Below are positions 37,982-47,785 of a stretch of DNA of 64,000 nucleotides, one piece after another. Where the stretch lies: contig JALONV010000009.1 in the NCBI GenBank assembly GCA_025454755.1, positions 1 to 64,000 of the forward strand, read 5' to 3'. The stretch's first letter is position 1; each line of letters begins with the position of its first letter. A program made the translations under genes and the position numbers. This DNA comes from Bacteroidales bacterium (GTDB lineage Bacteria; Bacteroidota; Bacteroidia; Bacteroidales; VadinHA17). The notes beneath the pieces were generated by a model. It was not told the DNA's origin. It saw only the letters and a program-made list of their open reading frames with translations, and made no database searches.

Positions 37982-38175
37982 TATGATCCTAAAAGAGCTA
38001 CTGTCATTTCGAGCGCTTTGGGCACCGAAGCTTTAGCGAAGGTGACCAGCGAGAAATCTCCTTAATTCATAAGGAGTTATCCATTATACGATTGCTTTTT
38101 TATAAGCAATTTCAAAAAAACATGGAGGTGGTTCTTTCAAATTTCTTATCTTTATATAATAATTCAGCTCGCTGC

Positions 38176-38877
38176 ATGAGTTATCTTTATGATCTCTGGG
38201 ACGATGTCATCAGTCTCCTCTTTCCGAGGCTTTGCTATGCCTGTGGAAATCATCTTCTCAGGAATGAAAACCTTATATGCACGGAATGTTATGTTCTCAT
38301 TCCGCGGACAAATTATCACCTTGAAGAAGATAATCCGGTTGCACGTCTCTTCTGGGGTCGCTGCAGGATCGAAAAGGCTGCGGCATTCTCCTTCTATAAC
38401 AGGGACAGCAGGTTAAGGAGGTTGATTCATAATCTTAAATACAAGGGGATCAAGGAGATAGGTTATGAGCTGGGGACGATTTATGGCAACACTCTTTTAG
38501 GGACGGAATTCTTAAAGGATATTGATCTTATAATCCCTGTTCCTCTTCATCCTTCAAAAAAACGGATAAGAGGCTTTAACCAGAGCGACATTATAGCCTG
38601 TGGATTCTCAGAAGCGACAGGATTGCCTGTAGGAACAGGCATTCTGGAAAGAGTGGCTCTGTCCGATACACAGACTAAAAAGTCGAGATATGACAGATGG
38701 GTGAATGTGGAAGGGATCTTCAAGGTTGCAGATCCCGGGAATCTTATTGGCAAACATGTCCTGGTTATTGACGATGTCATTACTACAGGATCTACCCTGG
38801 AATCGTGTGCTGTCGAGCTTCTTAAAGCTGAAGCGGTAAAAGTAAGTGTTGCTGCAATTGCAGTTGCTGTAGTCTGA
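38176..38877 (+). CDS. ComF family protein (phosphoribosyltransferase-like)
   Basis: CYACGNHLLRNENLICTECY zinc-finger-like start, LVIDDVITTGSTLESC PRT motif; start at 38176 preferred. Confidence 0.9.
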   Translation: MSYLYDLWDDVISLLFPRLCYACGNHLLRNENLICTECYVLIPRTNYHLEEDNPVARLFWGRCRIEKAAAFSFYNRDSRLRRLIHNLKYKGIKEIGYELGTIYGNTLLGTEFLKDIDLIIPVPLHPSKKRIRGFNQSDIIACGFSEATGLPVGTGILERVALSDTQTKKSRYDRWVNVEGIFKVADPGNLIGKHVLVIDDVITTGSTLESCAVELLKAEAVKVSVAAIAVAVV

Positions 38878-38886
38878 AGGATTTTT

Positions 38887-39447
38887 CTATTTAATCCTTC
38901 CCGGATTCTTTTTCATAAAATCTTTCCACCCTGAATAGGCTTTTTCAGAAGAAGGGTTATTTGACTGGTAAAAATGACACAAAGCAGCTGCAAGACCATC
39001 GGTGGCATCGAGCTTCATATCCGATTTTCTGAACTTCAGAATGTTCATCAGCATTGCAGCAACCTGCTCCTTTGATGCCGCGCCCTGTCCCGTGATCGAC
39101 ATCTTTATTTTTCTCGGTGCATATTCGAAGATAGGGACAGAACGTGTAAGCGCGGCTGCAATAGCGGCGCCCTGAGCTCTGCCCAGCTTAAGCATCGACT
39201 GTACATTCTTGCCATAGAATGGGGCTTCAATTGCCAGCTCATCGGGATGATATTCATCAATGATACCGATTGTCCTGTCGAATATATGCTTGAGCTTGAT
39301 ATAATGATCGCCTGATTTTGAGAGATCTATAAGACCAATAGTTATCAATTCAGGTTTTGAGCCGACAGCCCTGATCACGCCATACCCGGTAATGTTTGTT
39401 CCGGGATCAATTCCCAGGATGATCCTCTCTTTTGGTTTCCTCTTCAA
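38887..39447 (-). CDS. ruvC: crossover junction endodeoxyribonuclease RuvC
   Basis: ILGIDPGTNITGYGVI, EAPFYGKNVQSMLKLGRAQGAA. Confidence 0.96.
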   Translation of the reverse strand: MKRKPKERIILGIDPGTNITGYGVIRAVGSKPELITIGLIDLSKSGDHYIKLKHIFDRTIGIIDEYHPDELAIEAPFYGKNVQSMLKLGRAQGAAIAAALTRSVPIFEYAPRKIKMSITGQGAASKEQVAAMLMNILKFRKSDMKLDATDGLAAALCHFYQSNNPSSEKAYSGWKDFMKKNPGRIK

Positions 39448-39490
39448 TTTTTTGATATCTAAACTATTCTTTAATACAAAGATAACAAAA

Positions 39491-40381
39491 TTACATCCTG
39501 CCTTGTTTGCGGTTCTGAAGCCATATACCTGCTATTATAAGCAGTAAACCCAAAGGTGTGGTATAATAAACCGGCTCGTGAAGAATGAAGTGCACAAAAA
39601 TGAGTGAAAGAAAAGGAGCAAGATATACAAGATTGCTCACCTTATCGGTTGTTTCTGCCATCTGAAGCGCTTTAAGCCAGAACAAAAATGTAATGCCCAT
39701 CTCAAAGAGTCCTATATAAACTGCGGCAAGCAATCCTTTCGTACCGGTTCCGGATACCTGCCATTCTTTTGTAATCAGCAAAGCAATAATCAGATACAGG
39801 TAGCCAAAAAGGAAATTCAGGAATAGTTTTATTACTTCATCCCTTTTATCTCTGACATTAAGGATAAAATAGAGAGCCCAGAACAAAGAGCTGCCTGTCG
39901 CCAGCATTACTCCCCTGACATCTGCATGTCCGGTTTTGAGAAGATTACCCTGCGAAGAGATTACATATACCCCTATAAAACTTATAAACAGGGCTATGAA
40001 GCTTCTGGTTTTTATTTTCTGCCGGAGAATCGGAACAGAAAGGAAAACCAGGATTATAGGCCAGATCATATTAAGGGGTTGTGCAATCTGAGCAGGAAGA
40101 AGAGTATAGGCATTCAGAAGAATAATATAATAGATGAATGGATTGATTAAACCCAGAAGGGCAGATCCCAGCAATTCTTTCCACGAATTTTTGAAAAGCA
40201 GATAAGTTTTCTTTTCTGCTATTATGATGGCAAGCAATACGGAAGCGGATGTGCCTGATGCGATAGCCAGGATAGGCAGAATGCCAAGTTCCTTCAGACT
40301 AATCTTGAATGCGGTAGGTACTGTAGCCCAGAGGAGTATGGCAAGGAGGGCATAGATATATGATTTACGTCTCTTATCCAT
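39491..40381 (-). CDS. EamA/DMT family transporter
   Basis: About 10 TM segments; start moved to 40381 (MDKRRKSYIYALLAILLWATVPTAFK) because the upstream ORF extension runs through repeat element 40391-40482. Confidence 0.88.
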   Translation of the reverse strand: MDKRRKSYIYALLAILLWATVPTAFKISLKELGILPILAIASGTSASVLLAIIIAEKKTYLLFKNSWKELLGSALLGLINPFIYYIILLNAYTLLPAQIAQPLNMIWPIILVFLSVPILRQKIKTRSFIALFISFIGVYVISSQGNLLKTGHADVRGVMLATGSSLFWALYFILNVRDKRDEVIKLFLNFLFGYLYLIIALLITKEWQVSGTGTKGLLAAVYIGLFEMGITFLFWLKALQMAETTDKVSNLVYLAPFLSLIFVHFILHEPVYYTTPLGLLLIIAGIWLQNRKQGRM

Positions 40382-40390
40382 AATTCGGTG

Positions 40391-40482
40391 ACCCCCCTGC
40401 CCCCCTGAAGGGGGGTTATAGACCCACCTAAATATCTTGATTAGTAATGGGTTTGAACCCCCCTTTAGGGGGGATGGGGGGT
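40391..40482. repeat. C/G-run intergenic inverted-repeat element
   Basis: Left arm acccccctgcccccctgaaggggggttatagaccca; reverse complement of right arm is acccccctagcc-like acccccca-tccccccta-aaggggggttcaaaccca; each arm also folds on itself. Confidence 0.9.
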
Positions 40483-40484
40483 AT

Positions 40485-41759
40485 TCAATCAATAAATTCA
40501 AATCCGGTATACGGCACCAACACCTCCGGCACTTTGATTCCGTTTTCGGTCTGATTGTTTTCGAGTATAGCAGCAACGATCCTTGGAAGAGCCAGTGCGC
40601 TCCCGTTAAGTGTATGGACGAGACGGGTCTGCTTGTCGCCCTTTTCCTTGTACCTGCATTTCAGCCTGTTTGACTGGAACGATTCAAAATTGGAAGTTGA
40701 GCTTACCTCCAGCCATCTTTTCTGTGCTCCCGACCATACTTCGAAATCGTAGGTAAGCGCTGAAGTAAACGACATATCACCTCCGCAGAGCCTCATTATG
40801 CGGTATGGAAGTCCAAGCTTGGCAATGAGTCCTTCCACATGGCTGACCATTTCCCCGAGAGACTCATAGGAATGGTCAGGATGTGCTATCTGCACTATCT
40901 CAACTTTATCGAACTGGTGAAGCCTGTTGAGTCCCCTGACATGTGCGCCCCAGGATCCTGCTTCTCTTCTGAAGCATGGAGTGTAGCCTACGTTTTTTAT
41001 TGGCAGCTCGTCGGCGCTGAGAATCACATCCCTGTAAATATTCGTTATCGGCACTTCAGCCGTGGGGATAAGATAAAAATTGTCGATGCCCACATGGTAC
41101 ATCTGGCCTTCCTTATCAGGCAGCTGACCGGTTCCAAAACCTGAGTCCTCATTCACCATTATCGGAGGCATAACTTCCCTGTATCCTGCTTTCCCTCCCT
41201 CATCGAGGAAAAAGTTGATCAGCGCTCTTTCAAGTTTTGCACCTTTGCCCTTATATACAGGAAAGCCGGCACCTGTAAGTTTTATTCCGAGGTCGAAGTC
41301 GATGATATCATATTTTTTAATGAGATCCCAGTGGGGGAGTGCAGTTTCGGGAAGAACCGGAATTTTTCCTCCTTCACGAACTTTTACGTTATCGTCTGCA
41401 CCATGACCCGGAGCAACGGATTCATTAGGCAGATTGGGCAGCTTAACGATCTCATTCTTCAGCTCATTATCTAAAGGGATAAGCTTATCGGAGAGTGCCT
41501 TTATTTCTTCTTTCAGCTTGTAGGTTTTCTCCTTGGCAGCCTCAGCCTCATTTTTCTTTCCCTCCTTCATCAGGGAACCGATCTCTTTGGAGATCCTGTT
41601 CATTTCTCCCTGCATCTGGTCTGCACGTGTTTGAATGTCGCGTCGTTCGGTATCGAGTGATATTATTTTGTCGAGAATTTCCTTTGCGTCAAAGTTCTTT
41701 ACTTTTAAGCGTTCGCTGATGAAATCCTTTTTTTCACGGATCAGGCTGATGGTAAGCAT
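40485..41759 (-). CDS. serS: seryl-tRNA synthetase
   Basis: GTGQLPDKEGQMY, PTAEVPITNIYRD, TPCFRREAGSWG, SSTSNFESFQSNRLKCRYK. Confidence 0.96.
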   Translation of the reverse strand: MLTISLIREKKDFISERLKVKNFDAKEILDKIISLDTERRDIQTRADQMQGEMNRISKEIGSLMKEGKKNEAEAAKEKTYKLKEEIKALSDKLIPLDNELKNEIVKLPNLPNESVAPGHGADDNVKVREGGKIPVLPETALPHWDLIKKYDIIDFDLGIKLTGAGFPVYKGKGAKLERALINFFLDEGGKAGYREVMPPIMVNEDSGFGTGQLPDKEGQMYHVGIDNFYLIPTAEVPITNIYRDVILSADELPIKNVGYTPCFRREAGSWGAHVRGLNRLHQFDKVEIVQIAHPDHSYESLGEMVSHVEGLIAKLGLPYRIMRLCGGDMSFTSALTYDFEVWSGAQKRWLEVSSTSNFESFQSNRLKCRYKEKGDKQTRLVHTLNGSALALPRIVAAILENNQTENGIKVPEVLVPYTGFEFID

Positions 41760-41779
41760 AGTATAAAAATTATTAATAA

Positions 41780-41805
41780 AAAAGCAGGCTTCAGTAAGCC
41801 TGCCG
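41780..41805 (-). terminator. intrinsic terminator downstream of rpmA
   Basis: GCAGGCTT-actg-AAGCCTGC stem followed by a T run on the minus strand. Confidence 0.8.
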
Positions 41806-41814
41806 TATATGTGG

Positions 41815-42075
41815 CTACTCGCTTACCGGCTTCACCGATACATAAGACCTGTTATCTTTTCTTTTCCTGAATTCAACTTCTCCGTCGGCAAGAGCAAAGA
41901 GTGTATGATCTTTTCCAAGTCCAACGTTCAGACCCGGATTATGCTTTGTACCGCGCTGGCGGACAATGATATTCCCGGCTTTGGCGATCTGACCGCCGAA
42001 GAGCTTAACGCCCAATCGCTTGCTTTGGGAATCGCGACCGTTGCGTGAACTGCCTGCTCCTTTCTTGTGTGCCAT
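41815..42075 (-). CDS. rpmA: 50S ribosomal protein L27
   Basis: [29 protein letters not shown]. Confidence 0.98.
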   Translation of the reverse strand: MAHKKGAGSSRNGRDSQSKRLGVKLFGGQIAKAGNIIVRQRGTKHNPGLNVGLGKDHTLFALADGEVEFRKRKDNRSYVSVKPVSE

Positions 42076-42112
42076 AATTATTAATATTTAAATGTATTCA
42101 GATTTTGGTTTT

Positions 42113-42619
42113 TTATTTGCCTGATTTTTTTGTTTCAGACTTTTTTGTTGCCGGTTTCTTTTCAGCCGGTTTTTTTGTCGCTGTTTTCTTTGCAGCAGCT
42201 TCAGGTTTTTTTGCAGCCGGTTTTTTAGCTTCAGCTTTCTTTTCTTTTACAGGTTCGTCGGCTACCGGTGCGGCTTCTTTCTTTGGTGACTGTTTCTTTG
42301 ATGATGTTTTGCCGTTAATGCTTATAATTTCAACCTGCGTGAAGTTCTGGCGATGCCCGTTTTTTACCCTGTATCCTTTTTTTCTTTTCTTCTTGAAGAC
42401 AATGACTTTCTGCCCTCTTACCTTTTCAATGACTTTTGCCTGAACTGATGCATCCTTTACGGTAGGTTCCCCGACAGTTACTTTACCATCTTCCTCGATT
42501 AAGAGGACATGATCAAAATCAATTTTCTTGCCATCCTCAACATCAAGCCGATGAACAAAAATCTTCTTCCCCTCTTCTACTTTGAATTGCTGACCTGCAA
42601 TTTCTACGATTGCGTACAT
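42113..42619 (-). CDS. rplU: 50S ribosomal protein L21 with long Lys/Ala/Pro-rich C-terminal extension
   Basis: MYAIVEIAGQQFKVEEGKKIFVHRL, KKRKGYRVKNGHRQNFTQVEI; extra ~65 aa KKxx/PAAKK tail. Confidence 0.96.
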   Translation of the reverse strand: MYAIVEIAGQQFKVEEGKKIFVHRLDVEDGKKIDFDHVLLIEEDGKVTVGEPTVKDASVQAKVIEKVRGQKVIVFKKKRKKGYRVKNGHRQNFTQVEIISINGKTSSKKQSPKKEAAPVADEPVKEKKAEAKKPAAKKPEAAAKKTATKKPAEKKPATKKSETKKSGK

Positions 42620-42850
42620 TTTATTCTCTGTTATGTTACTCCGTGAGGCGTATCCGGCTCTTCGTCAGATAACTTTCTTTGGCCCCGGCGGATTTCTTTC
42701 AATTTGGACTGCAAAGATATATAAAATAGATTATTAACAAACCACTTAGGATAATTTTTTTGAATCAAACTGTCATGCTACCTCTATAATAGCTATATTT
42801 GTTGAACACAGCAGGAGAGCCTGAATAATATCTGCGCATAATTAGTTGAT

Positions 42851-43444
42851 ATGAAACGAGTTAAACTTAAGGTAATGGGGATGTCTTACAGCCAGACTCA
42901 GTCGGGAGCATATGCGCTGCTTCTGATAGAGGAGAATGGCGAAAGACGCATCCCAATAATAATCGGAGGTTTCGAAGCTCAGGCTATTGTCATAAAACTC
43001 GAAAATCTGGAGCCACCAAGGCCTCTTACACATGACCTTTTCAAGAAATTTGCCGATCAGTTTAATATTACTGTAACCGAAGTGATGATCCATAAGCTTG
43101 AAGATGGCGTTTTCTTTTCAAGGCTGGTTTGCAATGATGGTAAAAATGAATATTCTATCGACAGCAGAACATCCGATGCAGTTGCCATCGCACTTAGGTT
43201 CGCCTGCCCCATCTACATTTCCGAAGAAATTCTTGAGAAGGCTCAGCTTACAAACAGCCCCACGGATGCAGATGTAACTGCCACGAATGAGGCCGATATT
43301 AAATATGAGCCAAACGGCAGATATGAAACTTTTACTGATGAAGAACTTTATAAAATGATCGATGATGCGGTGAAGACAGAAGACTACGAACGTGCTGCAG
43401 CAATCAGGGATGAAATCGATAAAAGAAAAAAGAAAAAAAGGTAA
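42851..43444 (+). CDS. bifunctional nuclease (DUF151/BFN) family protein with C-terminal UVR-like motif
   Basis: ENGERRIPIIIGGFEAQAI, SIDSRTSDAVAIALRF; C-terminal EDYERAAAIRDEIDKRK. Confidence 0.9.
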   Translation: MKRVKLKVMGMSYSQTQSGAYALLLIEENGERRIPIIIGGFEAQAIVIKLENLEPPRPLTHDLFKKFADQFNITVTEVMIHKLEDGVFFSRLVCNDGKNEYSIDSRTSDAVAIALRFACPIYISEEILEKAQLTNSPTDADVTATNEADIKYEPNGRYETFTDEELYKMIDDAVKTEDYERAAAIRDEIDKRKKKKR

Positions 43445-43529
43445 CCTCTGTTTCAGAATGCTTAAAGATACCGCTTATCAAAACAGGCTGCTCCAAAGCA
43501 TTAATCATAATTACAATTAATTCTTAAAG

Positions 43530-45476
43530 ATGAAACGGATTATTTCAGGAATTCTTCTCCTGTTTGTTTTTACAACATATTCTTTTACAAAGGACTACAA
43601 ACTTTTTTCACCTGACGGGAAAATATTGGTAACCATAAAGGCAGGTCCGGGATTTGTGTGGTCAGCCGCTTATAACGGAAAAAGTATTATATCTTCTGCT
43701 GAGGGAGGAATGATTCTTGGGACCGGAGCTATACCTGGAGAAACTGAAATGGTAAAAAAAGCGGTTTATAGCACTATCAACCAGGAGCTTATTCCTGTTG
43801 CACCCAATAAGAGATCGAAAATTACTGATAACTGCAATACGCTGTTAATTAGTTTTAGATCAGGCATTAACGTTCAGTTCAGAGCTTATAACGATGGTGT
43901 GGCATACAGGTTTGAGACTTCTTTCAGAAATGACATTATTGTAAAAGATGAAGTCACCGGCATTGAATTTCCTCCAGGCTCATTTTCATGGTATCCTCTT
44001 GAAGAGAGCTTCATGTCGCATAATGAAAGAGTTTACAGGTATTGTTCTCTCGACACTCTTGGCGAGAACCACCTTGCAAGCCTTCCCGCTCTGTTCGTTG
44101 CAAATGGCATCAATGTTCTGCTTACGGAATCAGACATTTCTGATTATCCCGGGATGTGGCTCAGCGACACAGGTCCCGGAAAGGTGAAGGGAGTACATCC
44201 ATTTTATCCTGCTGAAGAAAAACTGCAAGGCGACAGGGATCTGGTCGTCACGAAGACGAAGGATTATATTGCTTCCACAAAAGGAGCCAGAACATTTCCA
44301 TGGAGGGTTTTTGTGATCGCAGAGAAAGACGGACAGCTGATTGAAAGCGACCTGGTGTACAAGCTTGCCGCTCCATGCAAAATCAACGATACAAAGTGGA
44401 TAAAACCCGGTCAGGTTGCATGGGACTGGTGGAATGCCAATAATATATATGGTGTTAATTTCAGGGCCGGTATAAATACTGAAACGTATAAATATTATAT
44501 CGATTTCGCATCATCGAACGGTATCGAATATGTGATCCTTGATGAAGGGTGGTATAAAAAAGGAACTGTCCTGGAGTCGATACCTGAAATTGATATGCCG
44601 GAGCTTTGCAGATATGGGGAAAGCAAAAATGTAGGCGTTATACTCTGGGTCGTATGGAAAACATTCTGGGACAAAATTGATGACGCAGTTGCCTTATATG
44701 AAAAATGGGGCGTAAAGGGTGTAAAAGTTGACTTCATGCAAAGAGATGACCAGCCTTTGGTCAACTTTTACCACGAAGCAATGCAGAAAACTGCAGAACA
44801 TCATCTGCTTATCGATTTTCACGGAGCCTATAAGCCTGACGGAGCAGGTCGTACATGGCCTAATGCGCTTACGAGAGAAGGAGTAAAAGGACTGGAAAAC
44901 AGCAAATGGAGCAAGGATATTACTCCCGATCACAATCTCATGCTTCCTTTTATCAGGATGGTTGCAGGTCCGATGGATTATACACCCGGCGCCATGCTGA
45001 ACTTTGAGAAGAATAATTTCACCCCAATTTTCAATCGTCCCGGAAGCCAGGGTACCAGGGTGCATCAAATGGCACTTTATGTGATCTTTGAAAGCCCGCT
45101 TCAAATGCTCGCAGACTCTCCGACTAACTATATGAAGGAGCAGGAGTGCACAGACTTTCTTGTGAAAATTCCGGTTGTATGGGACGACACCAGGGTGCTC
45201 GATGCGAAGATCGGAGATTACCTGCTTATTGCACGCAAATCAGGGGATGACTGGTTTGTGGGAGCATTGACCGACTGGACAGCACGTGAGATGGAACTTG
45301 ATCTGTCATTCCTGCCGGCTGGGAATTATTCCATTGAAATATTCAGGGATGGAATAAATGCCGACCGGCATGCACAGGATTACAAGCATGTTACACAGGA
45401 AGTCAGGGCAGGAGAAAAGATAAAAATAGATATGGTTTCGGGCGGTGGATGGGTAGCAAAAATATCTCCGGAATAA
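43530..45476 (+). CDS. GH97 family glycoside hydrolase (SusB-like alpha-glucosidase)
   Basis: AWDWWNANNIYGVNFRAGINTETYKYYIDFAS, VDFMQRDDQPLVNFYHE, HGAYKPDGAGRTWPN. Confidence 0.94.
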   Translation: MKRIISGILLLFVFTTYSFTKDYKLFSPDGKILVTIKAGPGFVWSAAYNGKSIISSAEGGMILGTGAIPGETEMVKKAVYSTINQELIPVAPNKRSKITDNCNTLLISFRSGINVQFRAYNDGVAYRFETSFRNDIIVKDEVTGIEFPPGSFSWYPLEESFMSHNERVYRYCSLDTLGENHLASLPALFVANGINVLLTESDISDYPGMWLSDTGPGKVKGVHPFYPAEEKLQGDRDLVVTKTKDYIASTKGARTFPWRVFVIAEKDGQLIESDLVYKLAAPCKINDTKWIKPGQVAWDWWNANNIYGVNFRAGINTETYKYYIDFASSNGIEYVILDEGWYKKGTVLESIPEIDMPELCRYGESKNVGVILWVVWKTFWDKIDDAVALYEKWGVKGVKVDFMQRDDQPLVNFYHEAMQKTAEHHLLIDFHGAYKPDGAGRTWPNALTREGVKGLENSKWSKDITPDHNLMLPFIRMVAGPMDYTPGAMLNFEKNNFTPIFNRPGSQGTRVHQMALYVIFESPLQMLADSPTNYMKEQECTDFLVKIPVVWDDTRVLDAKIGDYLLIARKSGDDWFVGALTDWTAREMELDLSFLPAGNYSIEIFRDGINADRHAQDYKHVTQEVRAGEKIKIDMVSGGGWVAKISPE

Positions 45477-45496
45477 TAGTTTTTATTCTGATTTGA

Positions 45497-46291
45497 ATGA
45501 AGCAATATCTCGATCTTCTTGATCATGTAATCAGGCATGGTATACATAAAGAGGACCGGACAGGCACCGGGACCATCAGTGTTTTCGGTTACCAGATGAG
45601 GTTTAACCTTGAAGCGGGTTTTCCTCTGCTGACCACCAAGAAACTCCATGTGAAATCGATAATTCATGAGCTGCTCTGGTTTATAGCCGGGGATACCAAC
45701 CTCAAATACCTGAATGACAATGAAGTAAGTATCTGGAACGAATGGGCAGACAATGACGGCAATCTTGGGCCGATATATGGATATCAGTGGCGATCATGGC
45801 CGGCAGCCGATGGCAGAAAAATCGACCAGATCTCAGAGGTGATCAGCAGCATAAAGAAGTCGCCTGACTCAAGGCGACATATTGTAAGCACCTGGAATGT
45901 AGGTGAACTTGAAAAAATGGCACTTCCTCCATGCCATGTTATGTTCCAGTTTTATGTGGCAGGAGGTAGACTTTCATGTCAGCTCTACCAGAGAAGCTGT
46001 GATCTCTTCATTGGAGTGCCCTTCAATATTGCATCATATTCCCTTCTTACACTGATGGTTGCACAGGTAACAGGACTTAAACCGGGAGATTTTATCCACA
46101 CCCTCGGTGACGCTCACATCTACCTGAACCATATTGAGCAGGTAAAGCTTCAGCTCACTAGAGAACCATATCCTTTGCCAAAAATGAAAATTAATCCCAA
46201 AGTTGATGATATTTTAAAATTCAGGTTCGGGGATTTCGAGCTGACTAATTATGTGTCACACCCTCATATTAAAGGAGAAATATCGGTATAA
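45497..46291 (+). CDS. thyA: thymidylate synthase
   Basis: [52 protein letters not shown]. Confidence 0.98.
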   Translation: MKQYLDLLDHVIRHGIHKEDRTGTGTISVFGYQMRFNLEAGFPLLTTKKLHVKSIIHELLWFIAGDTNLKYLNDNEVSIWNEWADNDGNLGPIYGYQWRSWPAADGRKIDQISEVISSIKKSPDSRRHIVSTWNVGELEKMALPPCHVMFQFYVAGGRLSCQLYQRSCDLFIGVPFNIASYSLLTLMVAQVTGLKPGDFIHTLGDAHIYLNHIEQVKLQLTREPYPLPKMKINPKVDDILKFRFGDFELTNYVSHPHIKGEISV

Positions 46292-46296
46292 AATCA

Positions 46297-46791
46297 ATGT
46301 CTATGATCTCAATAATTGTCGCTGTTTCAGAAGACCTGGGTATCGGAAAGAACAATGATCTTTTATGGCACCTGCCTGAAGATATGAAAAGGTTCAAGAG
46401 GCTTACCACAGGCAATACTGTGATTATGGGGAAGCGAACATGGGAGTCGCTCCCGAAAAGGCCTCTTCCGGGGAGGAAAAATGTAGTGATCACCGATATT
46501 CCCCACGAAAACTTTGAGGGAGCAGTAGCGGCATATTCCATTGATGATGCAGTAGCCAAATGCAAAGGAGACAATGAGATATTCATCATGGGGGGAGGCA
46601 GTATCTACAGACAGTTCATGCCGCTGGCCGACAGGCTTTATATTACACATGTGCATAAAAGTCAGGACGCAGATGTATATTTCCCGAAGATCGACCCTGA
46701 AATCTGGGAAGTAGTTGAGAAAGAAGAATTTAAGGAAGAAGGTGAGGGGATACCGTATACCTATGTAATATACGAACGGAAGAAAACCTGA
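46297..46791 (+). CDS. folA: dihydrofolate reductase
   Basis: SIIVAVSEDLGIGKNNDLLWHLPEDMKRFK, IMGKRTWESLPKRPLPGR. Confidence 0.96.
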   Translation: MSMISIIVAVSEDLGIGKNNDLLWHLPEDMKRFKRLTTGNTVIMGKRTWESLPKRPLPGRKNVVITDIPHENFEGAVAAYSIDDAVAKCKGDNEIFIMGGGSIYRQFMPLADRLYITHVHKSQDADVYFPKIDPEIWEVVEKEEFKEEGEGIPYTYVIYERKKT

Positions 46792-46899
46792 TAGAGACTG
46801 AAAAATATCCCTGAAAAAAACCTGTTTCCGATTAAACCTTTTAATGCGACTATCATCTAAATGGTTGTTGATCGGAATTATTCACTTAAAATATGATTT

Positions 46900-47739
46900 A
46901 TGAAAACAAAGATTTTCTTAATGATTGCAGCACTTGCAATATTTTCATTTACATCATGCGACAAGCAGTCAGACATCGACCAGACAAGCATTGACCTGGC
47001 CAATGATGATGCAGTAAGCGATGCGATTTATGAAGATGTATTCAGCTCTGTCGATAATGCCGACATTATTCTTGATAACTACATGAAGAGCGGCTATGCA
47101 AAATCTGCAGTCGCCGATTCTTGTCCTCTTGTAACAATCGATCATCCCGATGATGCGAAATGGCCGAAAACGATCACAATTGATTTCGGAACGCTGTGCA
47201 CTGGATTATATGACAACACCAGGTCAGGAAAAATAATCACTGTCGTAACTGGCCCGAGGCTTCAGCAAGGATCCAAGAAAACCGTCACATTCGATAACTA
47301 TTATGTCAACGGAATCAAAGTTGAAGGCACAAAAGTGATTGAAAACATGGGTTACAATAACAACCAAAACATGGTTTTTACAGCTACACTCACAGGCGGC
47401 AAACTTACCCTTGTTAATGGCAGAACAATTGAACGTTCATTCACCCATGAGCGTGAATGGATTGCCGGGTTGCTGACAAAGTACATTTGGGATGACGAAT
47501 GTTTCATTACCGGAACAGCAAATGGCATTACATTAAAAGGAGTAAGTTTTACCAATACCATCACCTCTGCGCTTCACTGGAAACGTGTATGCAGGTTTAT
47601 TGTAAGTGGTGTTGTAAAAATCGAAAGGGAAGGACTTGAACCTGTTGTACTGAACTATGGCGAAGGTGAATGTGATGCTAAAGCAACTCTTACCATGGGC
47701 GATCAGACAAAAGAGATACTGCTTAAATACCACAGGTAA
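46900..47739 (+). CDS. hypothetical lipoprotein
   Basis: MKTKIFLMIAALAIFSFTSCDK lipobox; uninterrupted 279 codons. Confidence 0.7.
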   Translation: MKTKIFLMIAALAIFSFTSCDKQSDIDQTSIDLANDDAVSDAIYEDVFSSVDNADIILDNYMKSGYAKSAVADSCPLVTIDHPDDAKWPKTITIDFGTLCTGLYDNTRSGKIITVVTGPRLQQGSKKTVTFDNYYVNGIKVEGTKVIENMGYNNNQNMVFTATLTGGKLTLVNGRTIERSFTHEREWIAGLLTKYIWDDECFITGTANGITLKGVSFTNTITSALHWKRVCRFIVSGVVKIEREGLEPVVLNYGEGECDAKATLTMGDQTKEILLKYHR

Positions 47740-47753
47740 TATTAGTGCAAAAT

Positions 47754-47785
47754 AAGGGGGTTGAAATTTCAGCCCCCTTTTTTTA
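47754..47785. terminator. bidirectional intrinsic terminator between convergent genes
   Basis: aaggggg-ttgaaatttcag-cccccttttttt; overlaps the clpX stop codon. Confidence 0.85.

Noticed and set aside
40382-40576. N-terminal extension of the EamA transporter ORF
   Set aside because: Translated from the C/G-run repeat and the antisense of serS.
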